Shown: one piece after another, positions 1 through 11,046 of the stretch
Position numbering within the stretch: position 1 is the first letter of the stretch
Layout: each line of letters starts with the position of its first letter
Assembly: GCF_022539315.1 (NCBI RefSeq)
Contig: NC_066333.1
Span: forward strand, 4,907,501-4,971,500
Origin: Serinus canaria
Lineage: Eukaryota; Chordata; Aves; Passeriformes; Fringillidae
DNA length: 64,000 nucleotides
Direction: 5' to 3'
Translations under genes and position numbers: made by a program
Notes under the pieces: generated by a model
What the model was told of the DNA's origin: nothing
Seen by the model: only the letters and a program-made list of their open reading frames with translations
The model's database searches: none

Positions 1-1444
1 GGGCTGGGGCTCTGTCGGTAGCCCAGGGAAAGCAGCTTAGCAAGGTTACCACGGTGTCACTCTGAAAGTAGCCAGCTACTCCTTGCAGTTTGTTCTTCAT
101 GCTCTTAAGTATGACCTGGAAATTTGTATCCTTGCATAACCAGATGTCAGTTCCCTCAATTCCTACAAAGCCACTCTTTTTCTCCCCTTCCCCCTCCCTC
201 GCTGGCTATCCAGAGACATGAAAAACCAACAACGTGGGTTCATGCTCCTGACAAGATGAGCCCTGTCAGGAATATACAAGCTGTGGTTTTTCCTTTCTGC
301 ATCTTGAAAGTGAAGAAAAAAACCCCTTTGATTTATCTAAAGTTCTGTTATTCTTTTTTTTTGGTCTTTGAGCTAATAAAAGGTGTCATTATATTATCAC
401 ACTTGTGTCCCTTCCGTGTTTACCCTGGCCCACATTCCACTCTGCAACAACAAGAACATAAAACATCCCATGAGAAACTCTAGGTTAAGTTTATTTGACT
501 TATTTTTTCTAACCTATGTTGTAATCAGGATTGTTTTGCTAACTTAGTTCACCGAGGTAGTTTTTGGTAAAGCCTAAGATTTGCTTAAGTGGCCAGAAAG
601 AAAATACATATGACTGGTTTATGCCTTGCCACCCTGAATTGTAATGTTTTGTTTATTATGACTTTGAGCATGTTTTATTGGTGAGTGGAGAGGTCACAGC
701 CTCGCATTTGAAACCTGTGTTTGTGCTTTATGGGTTCTGGGATTTGAAACCACAGGCAGGCACTGAACTTTTTGGCTGCCTTAGGTAGCTGTGACCAAGT
801 GGCCAGACCAGGTCCTCTCCTCTGTGGTCACCGTCCTGGGAGCAAATGTGTGACATTGGCCTGGGACAGGAGGTCTCCAAAAAAGGACATGAGGCTGAAA
901 TAACCCCACTGCAGTGTACTCTGCTCTCCTCATTCCCAGCCTCTTGTCATTCTTCATATTCTTAAATTCTGAGATTTCTAGTCAGTCTGTTCTTTTGGAA
1001 ATGAACGTGTTTGGAAAGAAATATGTGTTCATACCCCATGAAGAAAATATGGCAAAGATACTCCCAACTTCTGTAGTGGTGGGTCCAGTTATAACAGCTC
1101 AGTAGAAAAGACTCTTCATTCTACAAATGGAAAAATGGGTTTGGGATGTGTCCAATGCCTTGTACTTCCAAGGAATCCAGTGGTGGAACAAAGGTGCCTT
1201 CACTTCAAGGGTTTCAGCCTCAGATTGCTCAGGGAGAGCAGTAGCACTGCCAGGTATTACCTGGCAATGTGGCAAGCGTGGAAAGATCTGAGGCAAATTT
1301 GCTTTAAATCTGTTTAAAGCAAGAGGCCAATTTTTCCATATAAAGGATTCAGTGAAGTGGGGGATGTTCAGGTGTGTGAAGTACACTCCCATGCTAATTG
1401 TTCTGCTGTTTGATTTGCAAGCTGAGCAATTATGGTATAACACA
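1..1444. other. Unique non-coding sequence
   Basis: I see no recognisable gene or repeat in this stretch. The open frames are at most about 130 codons, overlap on opposite strands and have no domain signature. A 20-nt hairpin palindrome lies at 1301-1320. Confidence 0.6.
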
Positions 1445-1496
1445 AACTCGCTGATCTTACAGGTCTTTTCCAACCTGCACCACTCCATGATTCCAC
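1445..1496 (+). mobile_element. CR1 LINE 3'-end fragment
   Basis: This is the terminal piece of a CR1 retrotransposon. It carries the ACTCGCTGATCTTACAGGTC segment followed by TTTTCCAACCTG and a degenerate CCATGATTCCAC tail, which aligns with the avian CR1 3' end. Only about 50 bp remain, so the copy is heavily truncated or old. A second CR1 end lies about 125 bp downstream in the same orientation. Confidence 0.6.
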
Positions 1497-1617
1497 ATTT
1501 CTACTGCTCTCAGTGGCCTTGCAGCATTCTCCTCTGGATGCTCAGTGTTCAGGTGTTTTACTGCCAGATATTTAATGTGCAGCCTGTGTCAGGGGTGTCC
1601 AAGAGGAGCTCAGTCTG

Positions 1618-1757
1618 AAGTCCCCACCCCTGAAGGTTTCCAGGCCAGGCTGGATGGAGCCTGGAGCACCCAGGTGTGGTGGAAGGTGTCCCTGCTGGGG
1701 GGTGGAATGAAAAGGTTTTTAAGGTTCCTTCCAACCCAAACCATTCTATGATTCTTC
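1618..1757 (+). mobile_element. CR1 LINE 3'-end fragment
   Basis: The sequence contains, in order, CCAGGCCAGGCTGGATGGAG, GGTGGAAGGTGTCCCTGCTG, TTCCTTCCAACCCAAACC and ATTCTATGATTCT. This is the canonical end of an avian CR1 non-LTR retrotransposon. CR1 copies are typically 5'-truncated, and this one retains only about 140 bp of the 3' end with no reverse transcriptase. It cannot move on its own. Confidence 0.9.
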
Positions 1758-2461
1758 CATTCTTCACACACATTTTGTGTCCATGGCAGATGCCAAGTTC
1801 AAAGAAGCATCTAAGAAAAAATGAGTTCTCACCAACCTGTTCTACAGTGGGGAAAAATGAAGTCCAGAGAATTTACTGACTGCATTGTGCCCACAGAAAC
1901 TCCCAGATTTATGATCTTCTGCCACTCTCCTAAATTCTATTCACCTGAAGACATTTTATGCCACTAATACTGATGGTACCAAATTTCATGTAGCTGTTCC
2001 CTCACAAAACAAATACTGCAGTGATGCTGCTTTTGACCACCATGAACTGGTAAATTGCTTTTAAATATTTCTGAATTCAGCATGTCCAGTTTCATCCCTC
2101 TGCTGGGAGATTCTGGTATTAATTACATTTTTTTCCAGGCTGGGGTGGGATGGTTAAAAAAGCTGCATTAGTCTGTAAAATCACCCAAGGGAGATCTTGG
2201 TTCAGTCCTTATCTCCAGGTGTTTTGTACTAGGTAATATGGAATAAGCTACTGAGGATCAGCCTTTTGACTTCTGTCTTTTTTTGTCTTGAAGGGAGTAA
2301 ACAAAGCAAAATTTTCCTGCCTAAACCGAATGATCTCTTCAAATGGAGAACTAATACATCATAAATACAATGAAAATACACAGACTTCTTGTCAAAATAG
2401 ATATCTTTTCTTCCACTGTCTGTGTTTCCTGATGTTATTTTTGTCATGTCAATTTACTGAC
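1758..2461. other. Unique non-coding sequence
   Basis: No gene is recognisable. A phrase at about 2190-2216 (GAGATCTTGGTTCAGTCC) faintly resembles the body of a MIR-like SINE, but it is too short to call. Confidence 0.5.
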
Positions 2462-2512
<51 letters not shown>

Positions 2513-2537
2513 ATATTTATATATATACATGTACACA
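2462..2537. repeat. (TA)n microsatellite with TACA interruptions
   Basis: This is an alternating TA tract of about 76 bp broken by several CA steps (TACATA) and one TTTA. Such tracts form cruciforms and are often length-polymorphic. It is read through by an artificial open frame rich in Tyr and Ile, which is a consequence of the repeat and not a protein. Confidence 0.95.
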
Positions 2538-2652
2538 CATTCTTCTTATTTACTTCAGTATCCAGTCTCAATATTTCTTGTGGTTTGCCCAGAACTACAC
2601 AAATAATTCATAACTCATCCCTGAGAGCAAAGATGTGGCTGAAGCCACCTGA

Positions 2653-3866
2653 GGGAAGGGATCACCCACAGACTCCAGGAGGGCAGATATTGATGAGCTG
2701 TCAGTGCTGGACACACCAGAGGGGTATGGGATTGATGAGGAGAATAATGAGTCCTCCAGAAGATATTTACAGATCTTTGGTTCCAATAACTTTACTGCTG
2801 GTCTCCCAAGTGGATCAAAAATGAGAAGCAAGCAGTGTGCAGTCATACAGAAAAGTGAGCAGGCATGTATGAATGAATGAAGGAAATATGGTTAAAAGCA
2901 GGACCTTCAGAGAGGGGAAGAGAGGGATCAGCCATCAGGACTGCTGTCTCCTCAGAAGATATTTGGGATGCAAAGGAAACAGTACAGTACTGTGCAGCAG
3001 TGAAAGCTTTTTCTGTAAGGATTGGGATATTTTTTACATTTGCTCCAGTTCTCTCTGCCTGACAATGGTCCCTTGCCCATCTGCCCGCAGTGGGAACTCT
3101 CTCCCCACCAGTCAGTGTACATTGGCAGTGATTCTGCTTCCCACTCTGAGAACATCCCACTCTGCCCCCAGCAGAAGCTGTGAGAGTTTGGCTTGGGTTG
3201 TTTTTCTTAGCCCCGCTCAGAGGAGGTTGTTCCCGAAAGTGCTTGTGACTGATTCTCACTTCAGGTATCTGCTCCTCCCCTGGGCTCTCCAGCTGTGGTC
3301 TGTGGAGTGGGAGCAGCACCATTCCTGCTGGTGCCCACAATGGAACAGTAGAAAATCGTGCCAGGATTGGCATCTCAGGGGAGAAGCAGCAGAATTACCC
3401 TTTCCTTATCAAACTGAGTCCTGGAGCTCAGCTCTGGCAATTGTATATGGCAGATCCATCACCACTGGGGCTTTCCCCCCTCTTATTTGTGCATTCTTGT
3501 TTATTCCAGCTCTTCATTTTCCCTTCCCTCCTGGGCTTGGTCCTGCCAGAGGTTGTGCAATCAGCACTGCAGTGTCCAAAAGTGCATGTTCTTCGTGGCA
3601 AAGCAGCATCTGGCCCTGGGCTCAGCTGGGCTCTGGTTTCTCCTTGCTGCAAGGCACAGCTCTCAGCTGTGTGTGCTGTGCAGGGGATGACAGTTTGCTG
3701 GCCTTGGAGGGGACCAAGCCCTCGTCCCCTGGGTGAGCTGGCTTGCACGTTAAGTGGAAACTTTCATTATTTACCAACTGGTCAAAATGACTTTGCTATT
3801 GACATAGGCTTCATTATGTCAGCCATTCCATTCTTTGAAAACGTGGGCAAAACAGAAAAAGAGTGA
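2653..3866. other. Block of low stop-codon density, no recognised gene
   Basis: Several overlapping frames are open here: 2873-3736 (+, 287 codons, the longest in the window), 3441-3866 (+), 2843-3373 (-) and 3428-3748 (-). The translations are Ser/Cys/Leu-rich without any domain or motif I recognise. Open frames on both strands at once suggest composition (locally higher GC, few TA steps) and not selection on a protein. A decayed repeat or a non-coding exon remains possible. Confidence 0.3.
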
Positions 3867-4304
3867 TGGCAGGGAGGGGGAAATTCCATTTCTTCCTAAA
3901 TTGAGTGGAAACCTCTTCAGGAAAATTAAAGAAAAACCCGAGAGAAGAAGAGCAAAAGAAATAACTGTGGCCAAAGCCACTTTCCTTTCTCTTTTTCAAT
4001 CTCTTTTCCAACATGCTCCTGGTAAAATCATTACAAAGGCCGTTTATTTTTAAAATTGAAAGATTGGGGAGAGTCATAATGAGATATTATGTGTAAAAGT
4101 TGCACATAAATTTCCTTCTGTCATATTTTGGGCTCACCTAACGCATCCCCTTGGCAGGCCTGAGGGAAGCTGATCACTTTAGTATAGATTGTGTGTGCTT
4201 CAATAATATTGCCCAAGGACAGAGCTACTGGGTGGCTGAGTTGGCTACATGCTGATTTAAAAATTAGCTGGGCTTTTATTTGCCACAGTAAATTACTCTC
4301 TCTC

Positions 4305-4326
4305 AAAAAAAAAAAAAAAAAAAAAA
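4305..4326 (+). repeat. Poly(A) tract, 22 A
   Basis: An uninterrupted run of 22 A follows CTCTCTCTC. It could be the tail of a retroposed sequence, but nothing upstream is recognisable as a SINE or processed gene copy, and no target-site duplication is obvious. Confidence 0.9.
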
Positions 4327-4440
4327 GGAAAATAAGAAAGTTTTGTACTGGAATGAAGCAGCAGGTTTGGAGCAAGATCTTTTTTCTTTCCTTTCCTTTT
4401 TGAGGAATGCAATTTTTTTACTCATGGAGAGTTTTTGTTG

Positions 4441-4489
4441 TTTCTCACCTTTATGAAGAGCCATATGAGTTTCTCACCTTTGTGAAGAG
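4441..4489 (+). repeat. 20-bp direct duplication, period 29
   Basis: TTTCTCACCTTTATGAAGAG at 4441-4460 recurs at 4470-4489 with one A-to-G difference, separated by 9 bp. It is a small local tandem duplication with no known function. Confidence 0.9.
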
Positions 4490-6429
4490 GGAGAAAGGCA
4501 GAGGGATTGTGGTGAGTGATGCAGAGATAAGGCCAATGCTCTGTGTCTGCTCTGGGGGGTCTCTCCTTGCAGGCTGCCCTGTATGGATCTCATGGATCTG
4601 GAGCTGGACAGTGTCACACAGCACCCTGGTCCTGCTCTTAGGTCAAACACATCTGTCATCCCCTTTTAAATGTAGCGACACAAGATGCTGTAAGTTTCTT
4701 ACACAAGAACCTTGAAATGCTATTTAAAATTGTTTTTATGATTAGGCAAGTTTGAAATTTCCTGTCACATCTGCAGCCTGGGGTCTGTGTCTCTTCTCTG
4801 AGCCATAGGGGTCATACCTGGCTTTTCTGCAGAATTTGGTGGGCCCTGATTTTATATCTTTCTTCATATTTTGTTTTTATTGTCCCCATCTCTCTCTTTC
4901 TGAGGTTTTTGTGCTTCCAGGATCTCAGCTGAGGAATCTCCACAGTTGCCAAGAACTGGGACATTTTCATTTCCTACCCTTTCTTGGTTGAAACCAAAAA
5001 CTGGTCTTCAAGGAGGCAAAGACCATCAAAGAGCATGAGAATAAATAGTAATTCATAGCAGTCTTTGCTAATGTGCTCAATTTAGAGCTCTGGAGTCCAA
5101 GTCCTAGCCACATCGCCTCTGTATTCCATTTTCTATTAAACACTTGACCTATTTACTCACTTTTTGACCTAGCAGTCTAAGAAATATAAGATGGAAAAGA
5201 CATGACCAAAATTAGAGGTTTGAATAAACAGCTTTTAGTGTGGGAAAAAGGCCAAATTTATTCTAAATGTAAACATGTATTTTAAAAATCTGAGTACCCT
5301 CATACTTTGGGCAAATCTGAGTGAATCTGAGCTTTACATTTAGCCTGTGTCTCAGCCCTGTGCCAAACAAAAACTGGAACTGGAATTTGGAAAGCCAATA
5401 CTTTAGCTCAGATTCAGGTAAATATGCTCTGAACCAAACCTCCCAAGCTTGCCCTACTGGGAATTGTAGTTAATTAAATTAAGATTTCAGTCGTCTTCAC
5501 TGGTATCTTCATCTCTGGGTAGCAGCCTTGGGCAAGGTTGAAAGTGAAACTTGCTTCCTTTGCTCCAAGGCAGCTTTGTCTAAAATCAACTCTGGAATCA
5601 AAAGCTCCATGTGCAGCTATTAAAGCTCCCCCACCACAAGCTGCTCTGCCAGCATTTCTGAATGCCCCACTCCTGCAGGTATCCCAGCAAGCTTTCATCT
5701 TGTGTGAACTGTAAAAGGAGGCATCGGGGTTTATTACAGAGTTGGTGCTGCTAACGTGTCATACATCATGCCATTAATTAAGAGAAATTCCTCTTTCCCC
5801 AGCTGGGTGGCTGCACAATGCTGCCAGCCTGTATATATTACCCACCCTGGCCTAACCCAAAGGCTGCATGACTGATTGCACCCCAGAGATCCTCCAGCCT
5901 GCTCAGGTAATTCCAGTGCTGAGGCTCCAAACCCGAGGAATTAAAGAAACCTCTGCCCTGGGCTCTGCTCCCCTTGTAATTGGTACCAGAGTGGGGAGCG
6001 GCGGGTCCATGTGTTCCCAATCACAGCCCACACAATGAAAATGTTTTCTTTCTGGGACAATCTGCAGAAACCTCACGGGGATCTGGGGGTTTTATGTATA
6101 TATATGTGGATGTAATAATAATAATTATCCTCATTAGGATGTTAGCTCCAGAGCTTGGTGATGTGCTTTAGAAATCAGAGGGAGAGCTGGAGGATGTGCC
6201 GAGGAATCGCTGCCCATGCACGGCCCCTGACATCACCCTGGTGTTGGGGAGCCCTTGGAGCTTGAGCCTCAGGAGCTGCTGCCTTCAGCAGGAGGCTGAT
6301 GTTCACCTGCCTTCAGCTGGGGCTGGACAGGTGAGGTGGGGAAATCCTTTGTCTGTCTCTTTTCCCACTGTGTGCACATCAGCTTTTGTAAAAATTTCCC
6401 GCCCAGCTTTGTTCCCGCAGCAGTTGCGT

Positions 6430-6477
6430 AGGGTTTAATTTATCCAGGGTTTAACTTATCCAAAGTTTAATTCATCC
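6430..6477 (+). repeat. 16-bp minisatellite, 3 units
   Basis: Three head-to-tail copies of AGGGTTTAATTTATCC are present at 6430-6445, 6446-6461 and 6462-6477, with 1 to 3 substitutions between units. The array is short and old-looking. Confidence 0.9.
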
Positions 6478-7115
6478 AAAGAAGCAGCATGGACTCAACT
6501 AACAGCCCCCCAAATTTCTGTGCTTCTCACCAATGCTCCTCCCTGCAGGCTCCTGGGGATTAGGGACACATAATGGGATGCTGGAGCACTGTTTTACAGA
6601 GGATAACAATATTATCCCTCAGACTGAGCCATAGGGTATAATTACAGCTGTTCAGGAATTTTGTCATTAAAAGTCTTTTGGTTAGAAAATGTCAGTTCTT
6701 TGAAAATAATTTTTGGAATAAAGGGGGAGGTTTCTAGTGTCAAAGAGGAATAAATTCTGGAATAACCACTGGCCCTGGGTAAAGGAGAGCTATGTTCCAG
6801 CCCAAGTCCCATTAAAAGTGCAGGTTACTTACACAGAGAAACCAGCACTGTAAAATAACAGTGAAGGATTCTGTGCTCTCCTGGTATTCATACAAACTGT
6901 AAAGCAAGGGTTTCAAAGAGATCTGCCCTGGCTAAGCAGAGAGTCTTGGTTATTTCCTCTGTTTCAGGAAGCACAACCAAATTTAAGGACTGGATATGTA
7001 GCTCTCAAACCTGAGAACATTTCTTTAAATGTACTACTGAAAAGCTGTGCAGGAGGGATAACCTTCAGATGAGCTCTTGCTGAAGTGACCCCACTGCTGG
7101 TGAGTGCAGGGCCAT

Positions 7116-7335
7116 TCACAGAACAGTAGAATCATTTAGGTTGCAGAAGAACTCTAAGATCATCAAGTCCAACACTTCCCCCAGCTCTGCCAAGGCCAGC
7201 ACTAAACCATGTTCCCAAGTGCCACTTCCAGATGTCTTTTAAATCCTTCAGGGGTAGTTACTGCCTTGGGCAGCCTTTTCCAGTGCTTGACAACCTTAAA
7301 ATCCAATCTAAATCTTCCCTGGCACAATTTGTTAG
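7116..7335 (-). mobile_element. CR1 LINE fragment, antisense
   Basis: Read on the plus strand this is the reverse complement of a CR1 end. It begins with a degenerate ACAGAATCATAGAATCATTTAGG-like start, continues with AAGATCATCAAGTCCAACAC, CACTAAACCATGTTCCCAAG and CAGCCTTTTCCAGTGCTTGA, and ends with CTAAATCTTCCCTGGCACAA. About 220 bp of the 3' region are retained with scattered substitutions and a small deletion, and there are no coding domains. Confidence 0.88.
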
Positions 7336-10300
7336 GGGGAGACCCAAATCTCTGCAGTCACAGCAGACCTGAATACCAAAAGCACCTTACGAGTGATTAA
7401 TGAGCAGCCTGGCACTATCATTGCATTGTTAACTCAGTTATTAATGCCATTAACACAAATCCCACACACCACTGGCTTAAAACAACATTTCACTCCACCA
7501 TGAAGAACAAAAGGGTTCTTTTGGACATGGGATGCCTGACCCAACAAGCCATTATCCTACAGTCCTAAAGAACAGCTCCCAGGTGAGCATCACCCTGCAC
7601 CCAGCACTCACTGCAGTTATCTCCTCCTGCCCCAGTGAGGCACCCCCAGCAGCAACCCCAGCATCCCAGTCAGCTGCAGCCATCCTGGAGGAATATTTCT
7701 GTTGAGGTCTCTCTGTGCCCTGGGCTGGATGGGGAAGGAAGGTGCTAGAAAGATGTTTGGAAGGCAAGTCAAGTTTCTAACCTCTGTGCATTAGAGGATA
7801 TAACAAATTAACCAGAGTAGACAACCATGCACCATACTTCATTATGTGCACTGAGCTCACCTCCTGAGCTGTACAGGAAAGAAAAGGCTTTTTTCATTAT
7901 TTTAATAAAGCTTTTTGCTGTTGCTCAAGGACTTTGGTTTAATACATGATTGTTACTTCAGCAAAATCTACCTAATTCTCTGAGAAATGCTGGATTTTAT
8001 AAACACTCAGGAATTTTGAAAGAAATTATTGAACAAGGACTTTTCAACATTTTCATAAAGAAAGCTGTGTTTCTCATTTGAAAGTGACTTTATAATTTGA
8101 AGATGGAATAGTTTTTCTTTAGATAGGAAATAGTCCAATTATGAAATAGCAATGCTCTAAATCTTTAGGTGTCTCTATTGACCTAATGATATCATTATGG
8201 TATGTATAATTTAAATTTATTATGGCAAAAAGGAAAAGGTTTCAGATAATCCCTTCTAAAACAAAAATCTGTTGAGAGAAGTGATTCAGAAATTTCAAAA
8301 AGTCTCGAACATAAAAAAATCTTTTCCCTCCTCTTTCAAGTACCATTTGCTTGGATGCCATTTAATGTTGGTTTTACATTTGGCTGTATTTCCCCTGTTC
8401 TAAAGATTTTTAGTTTGCATTTAAAAAAAAAAAGCTTGGGAATCCATGTGGTGGCCACTGAGGACTTGCCCTACTGGCAAACATTGCTACAAGCTGGAGA
8501 TCCAAGAAATCAAACATAAGAAATCAGCTCCTAGAGACTGAGTTTCAGGAAAGTTTTCACACTAAGCCTGTTTTGACTCGCATAGATTTTTGCTCTAAAT
8601 TTGAGTCAGAAACAGAACTCAGTCCCATCTGAGGGAGCAGACAGCTTCTGACTCAGAATCCCAGTCTGCAGCTGATACTTGTGACTGTGTCCACCATATC
8701 TCAAGACCAAACTGCAGCTCATAGCTGAGCACCCACCAGCACGGCACCACCACAAACTTTTTAGCAATAAACCCTCAGTGCTCGGTTTAACGCTCTATTT
8801 TTAAACTTGGAAACAAAATCCCCCGAGTTGCACATTCACAGACATGAAAAATGAGGCATTTCATGCACACAACCTTATTTTCAGGAGTGTTTGTGCATGT
8901 GCCCACCCTGTTTTGTGAGGACTTGTGCAGATGGCCAGATCTGCAGTGCACAGCCACTTTGGGAGCACACTAACTGCCTCTGAGCGTGTGGATTAGGTGC
9001 ACTTCTCATCTGCACAATTAACCATTCCAAAATTCTGGTGACAAAGGAATCATTATGCTCCTGAAAATGTTTATTATATAAATATTGTCCTTTCTGGTTC
9101 AGCAGTGTATTATTCTCATTCCTTTTTGTGCAGCCATACAGCTTTCCCTGCCCTTGCTTTCCCAAACTGGTGTAACTGGCATGTGGAATGCAACAGCTGG
9201 TTAGGTCTGCAATGATCCAAGAGCAGCAGAAGACAAGGAGTGCAGAGGGGGCTGCTGGCTTCTGCCAAGTGTAGAACCAAGCAGCTGCTTTGTATTTTCA
9301 CATGCACAAAAATGTTTTGTTAACTGCCTCACTGCCGAGGCACACGGTGTGGGTAGCTGGGTGTAGTTGCTGGCCCGTGGGGCTCCTCAGTGTGCAGAGA
9401 CTGAGTGATTCTCCTGTTCCAAGCAGTGTTTGACAGCATCTCATACAAACCTGTGACAGATGGAATGATTGTAGGACAGTGTTCAAACAACTTCATCTTC
9501 TCTTTATTGCATTAAGGGTGCCCATATGTGCAAGAATCTCCCCTTAAAAGAACATTCTTAAGATTACAAATGCTCAAAAAGCTGGGAAATGCCGATGGAA
9601 AATATGTTCTGTGATCATCTTTCATTTGGATAAAATAAAAATTTACAATACAATGGTGTAGAAGAGGCTTTAAGATGTCTCTGTGATTCAAGGCAGAATT
9701 GGCTCCATCATCAAACTGTTGTCAAACTTGTTCTTTACTGTCTCAAGTTCTCCTGATTTTTTTCCAGAAGAACAGTGGTTTTTTGAGATCCTAGGGAGCT
9801 TGCAAAAAACCTGTCCAGAACTAAAGCTCTGCATCTTATTATGAAGATGGGAAGGGATTGAGGAAACTACTGGTGATTAAAAGAAAAGTGAGACTCCTCT
9901 GTTTTAAATAAGAGTATCAGAAGTGAGACTGAGAAGAGAGCATTTTACTCTTCAAAGAGAATATTGCCTGGAGAAACTGAGATAAGAGTTACAAGGGCAA
10001 GAGTTGAACCTTCTGTGGTATATTTACATCCACTGTAAATACTTTGCTGGTCCATGAGTGCTGTGGTAAAGGCAATTAGGAGGAGGCTAATCAAGAATCT
10101 TAAGGTGTTGTGTCTGATGTGTGCTCATGTACAAATAAAAGAGATGGTGTAGGGGGGGTTCACTTGCAATCTTCAAAAGGGATTCTGGAGGAAGTGGAAA
10201 AGATGCACAGCAAATATTCCTGCTCCAGGCTCCATCTACAAAAGGAACAAAGGTCAGGAGACTGTGAAGTGCCAGAATCCAGCCCAGGGGAAAGGTGCTG

Positions 10301-10967
10301 GCAGGTGCAGCATGTGCAGCCTGCAGGTGTGGAAGAAGCCCTGAACTCCTGGCAACTCTGCTCCTTAGCAGCTGGAAAAGCTGGGACAAGAGACCCTGAT
10401 GGGCACAGCACTGGAGCCCTGAGCAGTGTGGAGCACAAGTCTGTGGTCACTGTACTCATGAAATTCAGTAGGAAATTAAATGAGTCTAATTGGACTGTGA
10501 AACATGGTGTGTGCAACTTTGGGTGTCTGTGTAATGGGGTGCTGAAAACAAGATCTACAAAGCCAGAAAATTGCAGATGAGAAGGAAACATTTGCTTAAA
10601 ATATGATGTGAGGAAATGGGACAGCCTTCACCCCCATGGGCATGTGGCAGGGGATCACGAAACACCAGGTTTCAAGCTGAGTATTTGCATCTATCTCCCA
10701 AAGGCTGCCATGTGCACTCTGGTGTGCAGGGCAAGACCTGCTGAATTCTAGACAAAGACAAGGCAATTAGAGAGTGATCCGTGCTAAATGCCTGAGCTCT
10801 GTCTTCTGTTTATTCATAGCCTTCTGTTGGAGTTTAACTTGCTAAACAAACCTTTCTTATTCATAAGTCTTGAAGATGGAGAGGGAGTGAAACAAGGTGA
10901 GACTGACAAACAGGGTGAGCTCTTTGCTGAAGACAGTGACTCTTTTTATGGAAATAGCAGCTTCTCA
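7336..10967. other. Unique non-coding sequence
   Basis: I see no gene, RNA or clear repeat in this stretch. The part at about 7,850-8,430 is AT-rich and contains short A runs. Open frames are short and unremarkable. Confidence 0.55.
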
Positions 10968-11046
10968 AGGAATATGGACCCAGAAATATGGACCCAGGAA
11001 TATGAACCCAGGAATATGGACCCAGGAATATTGACCCAGGAATATT
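10968..11046 (+). repeat. 14-bp minisatellite, about 5.6 units
   Basis: The unit AGGAATATGGACCC is tandemly repeated from 10968, with single-base variants (AGAAATATGGACCC, AGGAATATGAACCC, AGGAATATTGACCC), and it ends in a partial AGGAATATT. Because 14 is not a multiple of three, the overlapping open frame cycles through three registers and is not a meaningful protein repeat. Confidence 0.95.

Larger units (their letters stand above)
3867..7115. other. Unique non-coding sequence with minor tandem repeats
   Basis: No gene or large mobile element is recognisable. It contains a run of 22 A (4305-4326), a 20-bp direct duplication (4441-4489) and a 16-bp minisatellite (6430-6477), listed separately. 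A phrase at about 5090-5130 (CTCTGGAGTCCAAGTCCTAG) is weakly MIR-like. Confidence 0.5.

Noticed and set aside
2288..2824. 178-codon plus-strand frame
   Set aside because: It runs through the TA microsatellite (Tyr/Ile repeats), and neither flank shows a recognisable protein.
4200..4326. Possible retroposon ending in the 22-A tract
   Set aside because: Nothing upstream resembles a SINE or processed gene, and no target-site duplication could be seen.
5085..5130. Weak MIR-like phrase CTCTGGAGTCCAAGTCCTAG
   Set aside because: It is too short and isolated, with no second SINE landmark at the expected distance.
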